Shown here in pieces: positions 8,662 through 12,356 of a stretch of DNA of 12,356 bases. The DNA is from Conidiobolus incongruus B7586. Its lineage: Eukaryota; Entomophthoromycota; Entomophthoromycetes; Entomophthorales; Conidiobolaceae. Both the position numbers and the translations under genes were made by a program. The DNA is taken from positions 1-12,356 of the forward strand of contig JNEM01015822.1 of the NCBI GenBank assembly GCA_000697335.1. The letters run 5' to 3'. The notes under the pieces are model-generated. The model saw only the letters and a program-made list of their open reading frames with translations. It did not search any database and had not been told where the DNA came from. Numbering within the stretch: the first letter of the stretch is position 1; the number at the start of each line of letters is the position of its first letter.

Positions 8662-9034
8662 TTTCTCTATGGGTATTATGGATGGTGTAATGTGAGGGGC
8701 AAAGGCTATTGTTGTTACCTAATAGTAAATAAGTGTATTCGAGGGTTTATTGGCTAAAGTGGTGTTTGGAATAAGTCATTAGATTTACTCATTAAGACTC
8801 ATCAATATTACAACATGTGTCGCAAGTAATGGTCAATTAAGTTACACACTCCTTTAGAATAGAAACTCGAGGTTAGAAATGCTGTCAAGGGTAGCACTTT
8901 TGGATCTCACAAATTTTACTTATTTTTTTTTGATAAATTCATTTTCACAGTTTTAAAAATAGGAATTGATTTATTTTTATTTGCAAAATATATGCCAAAA
9001 AATTTATATTTTAAAAAATCAATTTTACATAATT
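8662..9034 (+). pseudogene. Unidentified coding relic with three stops
   Basis: One plus-strand frame covers about 124 codons with only three stops, TAA at 8755-8757, TAA at 8827-8829 and TAG at 8860-8862, in a patch of raised GC content. It reads FLYGYYGWCNVRGKGYCCYL, later SGVWNKSLDLLIKTHQYY, and after the last stop KLEVRNAVKGSTFGSHKF followed by hydrophobic residues. The stops could each come from a Gln or Trp codon by one transition. I recognise no family. The second half past about 8930 is AT-rich and may not be coding. Confidence 0.3.
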
Positions 9035-10190
9035 AGATGGAGTATATTAAAACAATCAATAAAATTATATTAAATTCTGGATAATTTACAATATTTAAAT
9101 TAATGTATTAAAATTTTCATTTCATATTCTTATATTAATAAAATTTTCTAATTAGATATCAAACTATAAGTTAAATATTGTCTTGTATAAAGTAATTATT
9201 TAGTTAGTATCGCTATAATTTTAGTTAAATATATTATATAACTTAATTTTTGAGAATATAATAAGACATATTTTAAAGAAGAATATAATTAATTGGATTT
9301 ACATACAGTATTAACAAATTTTGAAAATTTTAATAACTTTTGGAATTTTATTAAATTTTTCAATTTAGTTCATTAATGAAACAATAATTAAATTATATAT
9401 ATAATATTTCAAGTTATCTCTTAATATATTGATTAATTAATATTATATAATAAACTAAAATACCGTTTAATAAAAATTACACGAATATATAAGAACTGAT
9501 TTTTAGTATAAATTTAATTTTTTATTTAAAATCTGAAAATTTAAATTTAATCAATTCAATTTAATACCAAATGGTTTGATATAACTAATCAAATATATCA
9601 AATATTAGAGTTTTATATATAATTAGTAGATAGTGATTTTCTATACTTTTGTTATATATCTACAACTTTATCTTTTAAAATACATTTTTTTGTAATTTTT
9701 AATAATGATTGAAATATATATAATTGGTAATATAAAAGAAAAAATAATATAATAAAATTAATTATCATTAATTCCAATATTAATATTTATTTTATTATAA
9801 TATTATTACCATAAAAGGTATAATATTTCATTTTAGAAATATTTTTTTTAAAATATAACTTTCAATTTATTCAAACCAATATTTAAATTATAAATAAAAT
9901 AATATAAGTTGATGGATTTTTTATAAGATAATATTATAATAATAAATTAAAAAATAACAAAATTATTAAAAAAATATCACTAATATATAATTTATAAAAT
10001 TACTATATAATATAGGATTAATATTCTTTAATATTATTAATATTACTTTATTATATATTTGGTAATTTTTTAATAATTAAAAAATAATATTATTTATTAA
10101 TAATTGAAACTAATAGTTTATAGCAAATTTAATTAATTATTAATTGATATTAGTATGGAAATTAAGAAATGGCAAATTTTTTAATTTCCG
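9035..10190. other. AT-rich desert
   Basis: This is the most A/T-dominated long stretch before mariner copy B. I see no coding frame longer than chance, no RNA gene and no clear long repeat. Confidence 0.5.
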
Positions 10191-10222
10191 ATCTTTCAAA
10201 CATATTATACATTTTGAAAGAT
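10191..10222. other. Inverted repeat (10-base arms) left of mariner copy B
   Basis: ATCTTTCAAA (10191-10200) is the exact reverse complement of TTTGAAAGAT (10213-10222), with a 12-base loop between. It lies about 30 bases outside the presumed left end of the transposon. No function can be assigned. Confidence 0.5.
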
Positions 10223-10340
10223 TATATATATATAAAATATATAGGAAAATAAATATTTTCAAACTATATATATATATTCAATTTTAATTATTTTTTTTAT
10301 TAAAATATTTTGATTTTAAAATTTACACTTAAATTTAATC

Positions 10341-11375
10341 ATGCTTAAACCAGATTGTGATTATCAAAAGGCTTTTATTTTTGTATCTTTAAAACTTAAC
10401 CATAAACCCTCTAAAATCATCCAAAACTTGCAAACAGCTTATAGAGATGGTGCTTTATCTAAAACTACCATATATTGCTAGATTTGTGATTTTAAAGCTG
10501 GAAGGGACATTATTCAAAATTTACCAAAATCTAGAAGACCAATTTCTACTGTTACTCTTTTACTTACCAATAGAGTAAAAAAATATATTAAGAAATACCC
10601 TTTTATTTCTGCTAGAGAACTATCAAAGCAATTTAATATTAATTATACAAGCATGTTATATTTACTTAAGTTTAAACTTGGATTAATTAATAAAAATACA
10701 AAATGGATACTTTATAATTTAACAGAAGCCTAAAAGAAAACTAGAGTAGCTATAGCTAAACTAAACTTATTAAAGTATAACCAAAAACAGAGGTTTTTAC
10801 AGTGAATACTTGCAATTGATGAATCTTGGATTCCTTTATATAATCCTTTACCTAAAAATAAAACATGATGTTGGGTTAAGCCAAATCAATCCCCTCCACA
10901 AATTCCAATGAATAAGCACTTTAAATATAAGTGAATGTTAATTGTTGTAATAGATTATAATGATATATGGTCTTCTTATTTAATACCTCAAGGAAAATCA
11001 ATTAATAATAAGTTATATATTACTTTTTTAAATAAAACAATTTCTAAATGGTGTTCTCAATATAAATTAAAGACACCTATTATTTTGCATGATAATTACA
11101 AAATACATAAAGCTAAAGCTGTAAAAGATTTTTTATATAAAAAAAATTAGAGGGAGTTACTACATCCAGTATATTCACCTGATTATAATCTATGTGATTA
11201 TAATTGTTTTAGACAATTAAAAAAACAGCTTGCAGGAAAAAAAATTCCTGCAAACAAATTAAATTGGTTTGTGAAACATCAAATTTCAGTCCTTAATAAA
11301 AAAAACTGTTTTTTAGGTATTAGAAGCTTACCAAAAGTATAGAAAAGAGTTATTAATAATAAAAGAGGCTATTAA
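10341..11375 (+). pseudogene. Mariner transposase, one frame with seven stops
   Basis: From ATG 10341 to TAA 11373-11375 the frame is 344 codons, the typical mariner length, with no shift. The N-terminal half holds the helix-turn-helix region (GALSKTTIY, then a stop, ICDFKAG and SRRPIST). The catalytic triad is Asp at 10818-10820 (AIDESW), Asp at 11091-11093 (ILHDNYKIH) and Asp at 11196-11198 (SPDYNLCDYNCF), with 34 residues between the last two, the mariner DD34D signature. Stops are TAG 10479, TAA 10731, TGA 10803, TGA 10866, TGA 10932, TAG 11148 and TAG 11340. Several fall on conserved Trp positions, such as before RELLHPVYSPD and in the RWxK-like block near the end. Family knowledge gives cut-and-paste transposition at TA; this copy is inactive. 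Confidence 0.88.
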
Positions 11376-11797
11376 TTTTATATTATTCATTAAATTTTAT
11401 ATATTATTTATTAAATAAAACAATTTCTAAATGGTGTTCTCAATATAAATTAAAGACACCTATTATTTTGCATGATAATTACAAAATACATAAAGCTAAA
11501 GCTGTAAAAGATTTTTTATATAAAAAAAATTAGAGGGAGTTACTACATCCAGTATATTCACCTGATTATAATCTATGTGATTATAATTGTTTTAGACAAT
11601 TAAAAAAACAGCTTGCAGGAAAAAAAATTCCTGCAAACAAATTAAATTGGTTTGTGAAACATCAAATTTCAGTCCTTAATAAAAAAAACTGTTTTTTAGG
11701 TATTAGAAGCTTACCAAAAGTATAGAAAAGAGTTATTAATAATAAAAGAGGCTATTAATTTTATATTATTCATTAAATTTTATATATTATTTATTAA
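11028..11797 (+). repeat. 383-base perfect tandem duplication inside mariner copy B
   Basis: Sequence from 11028 to 11414 reappears at 11411-11797 with a period of 383 bases. I found no mismatch between the units by eye. Both junctions carry TTAA, so the breakpoint microhomology is four bases. Each unit contains the second and third catalytic aspartate region and the 3' end of the transposase. Copy A lacks the duplication, so it arose after the two copies separated. It is either very recent or an assembly artefact. Confidence 0.92.
11230..11253 (+). other. Hairpin within the transposase sequence
   Basis: TTGCAGGAA and TTCCTGCAA are perfect inverted arms around AAAAAA. The same structure recurs at 11613-11636 through the duplication. 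In copy A (952-975) the arms read TTATAGGAA and TTCCTATAC, so both sides have changed together at two base pairs. It lies inside coding sequence (QLAGKKIPAN). Confidence 0.6.
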
Positions 11798-11864
11798 TTT
11801 ATTTGTTTAATTTTAATTTTAAAATTGTGCCATTACTTAATTTCTGCACTAATATATCAAAATT

Positions 11865-12356
11865 TAAAATATATTTAAGATAAGTTATAAATTAATAGGT
11901 TTTCATATTGATAAAATAACTAATATCTAATATATTTATCTTTTGTTTTTTTAATATCTTTAAGTTTATAGGGTATAAAGTCAACTAGCTTTTTTTATTA
12001 AATAAAACAAATAATATTTAAACTTTTGATTAAAGGAAAGTTATAATTAATTTTTTTAATTAATCCTGAAGATATTTAATTAAGTTAAAATTAAGGGATT
12101 AAAAAGTTATTTTATAATAATTATTTTATTATTTTTAAGCTATTTAATAATATAGATTATAATATAACAAAAGATATTATTTTATTAGAAATAATATTTG
12201 ATTTATTTAACTTATATTACTTATTGGTTTTTTAATTTATTATTTAAAATATTTTAATATATTTTAAAATTAATTCCCTTATTAACTTTATAAAAATATT
12301 TTATAGTTAAAGATAATATATATCCTTAAATTATAATTAACTTTTTATTATATATT
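11865..12356. other. AT-rich flank right of mariner copy B
   Basis: No gene, RNA or clear repeat can be supported. A minus-strand patch near 11945-11985 contains DFIP and lysine-rich codons that vaguely recall transposase, but this is too weak to call. Confidence 0.45.

Larger units (their letters stand above)
10251..11864 (+). mobile_element. Mariner DNA transposon, copy B
   Basis: The boundaries come from where similarity to copy A begins and ends. The left end reads TA then TTTTCAAACTATAT near 10254. The right end, read inward on the minus strand, gives TA then AATTTTGATATATT from 11866. These are compatible with imperfect terminal inverted repeats next to a TA target, but the match is weak. 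Without the 383-base internal duplication the element is about 1.23 kb, the usual mariner size. It carries one transposase frame. The element is not autonomous as it stands because of stops, yet it has no frameshift, so it is much younger or less damaged than copy A. Confidence 0.85.

Noticed and set aside
10341-11375. A variant genetic code in which TGA or TAG encodes Trp, or TAA encodes Gln
   Set aside because: The intact LEA-2 gene uses only TGG for Trp and CAA/CAG for Gln, and ends at TAA. All three stop codons interrupt the transposase, which no single reassignment explains.
11028-11797. A piggyBac insertion, because TTAA flanks each 383-base unit
   Set aside because: The unit is mariner sequence in tandem without terminal inverted repeats; TTAA is very common in this DNA.
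11940-12010. Minus-strand patch resembling the DLNPIE block of Tc1 transposases
   Set aside because: Only a few residues match, in a lysine- and isoleucine-rich frame expected from AT-rich DNA.

Overview
The window is very AT-rich eukaryotic nuclear DNA with small gene islands in long A/T deserts. The gene content (a Pus3/Deg1-type tRNA pseudouridine synthase, a single-pass LEA-2 domain protein, a CAP/SCP-like secreted protein relic, one short GT-AG intron and mariner transposons) suggests a fungus. An early-diverging, AT-rich lineage is my best guess, but the sequence alone does not prove it.

Layout. Positions 1-1202 hold a badly decayed mariner copy (copy A), followed at about 1318-1880 by fragments of another Tc1/mariner-type transposase. 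A GC-richer island at 2121-2458 is a minus-strand CAP-domain pseudogene. An intact plus-strand gene for a LEA-2-like membrane protein lies at 3260-3946. Tail to tail with it, only 23 bases away, is a minus-strand Pus3 homologue (3970-5412) of full family length that carries one in-frame stop and two frame changes. At 5780-6031 and 8662-9034 there are open but interrupted frames that look like coding relics; I cannot name them. At 6704-7173 (minus) two short open frames join through a 50-base GT-AG intron into a 139-residue protein with two membrane segments and a C-terminal PPSY (PPxY) motif. Positions 10251-11864 hold a much better preserved mariner (copy B): a 344-codon frame with no frameshift, a DD34D triad and seven in-frame stops. 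Its 3' part is repeated as a perfect 383-base tandem duplication.

Common thread. The transposon stops sit where one C-to-T or G-to-A change from a Gln, Trp or Arg codon explains them, and copy A differs from copy B mostly by the same transitions. The stops in the CAP relic and Pus3 homologue fit the same pattern. The window therefore reads as a region undergoing C:G-to-T:A decay, either by RIP-like mutation or by general AT drift. I found no CRISPR array, tRNA, rRNA, virus-like element or clear multi-gene system. The most novel-looking item is the small spliced PPxY membrane protein.
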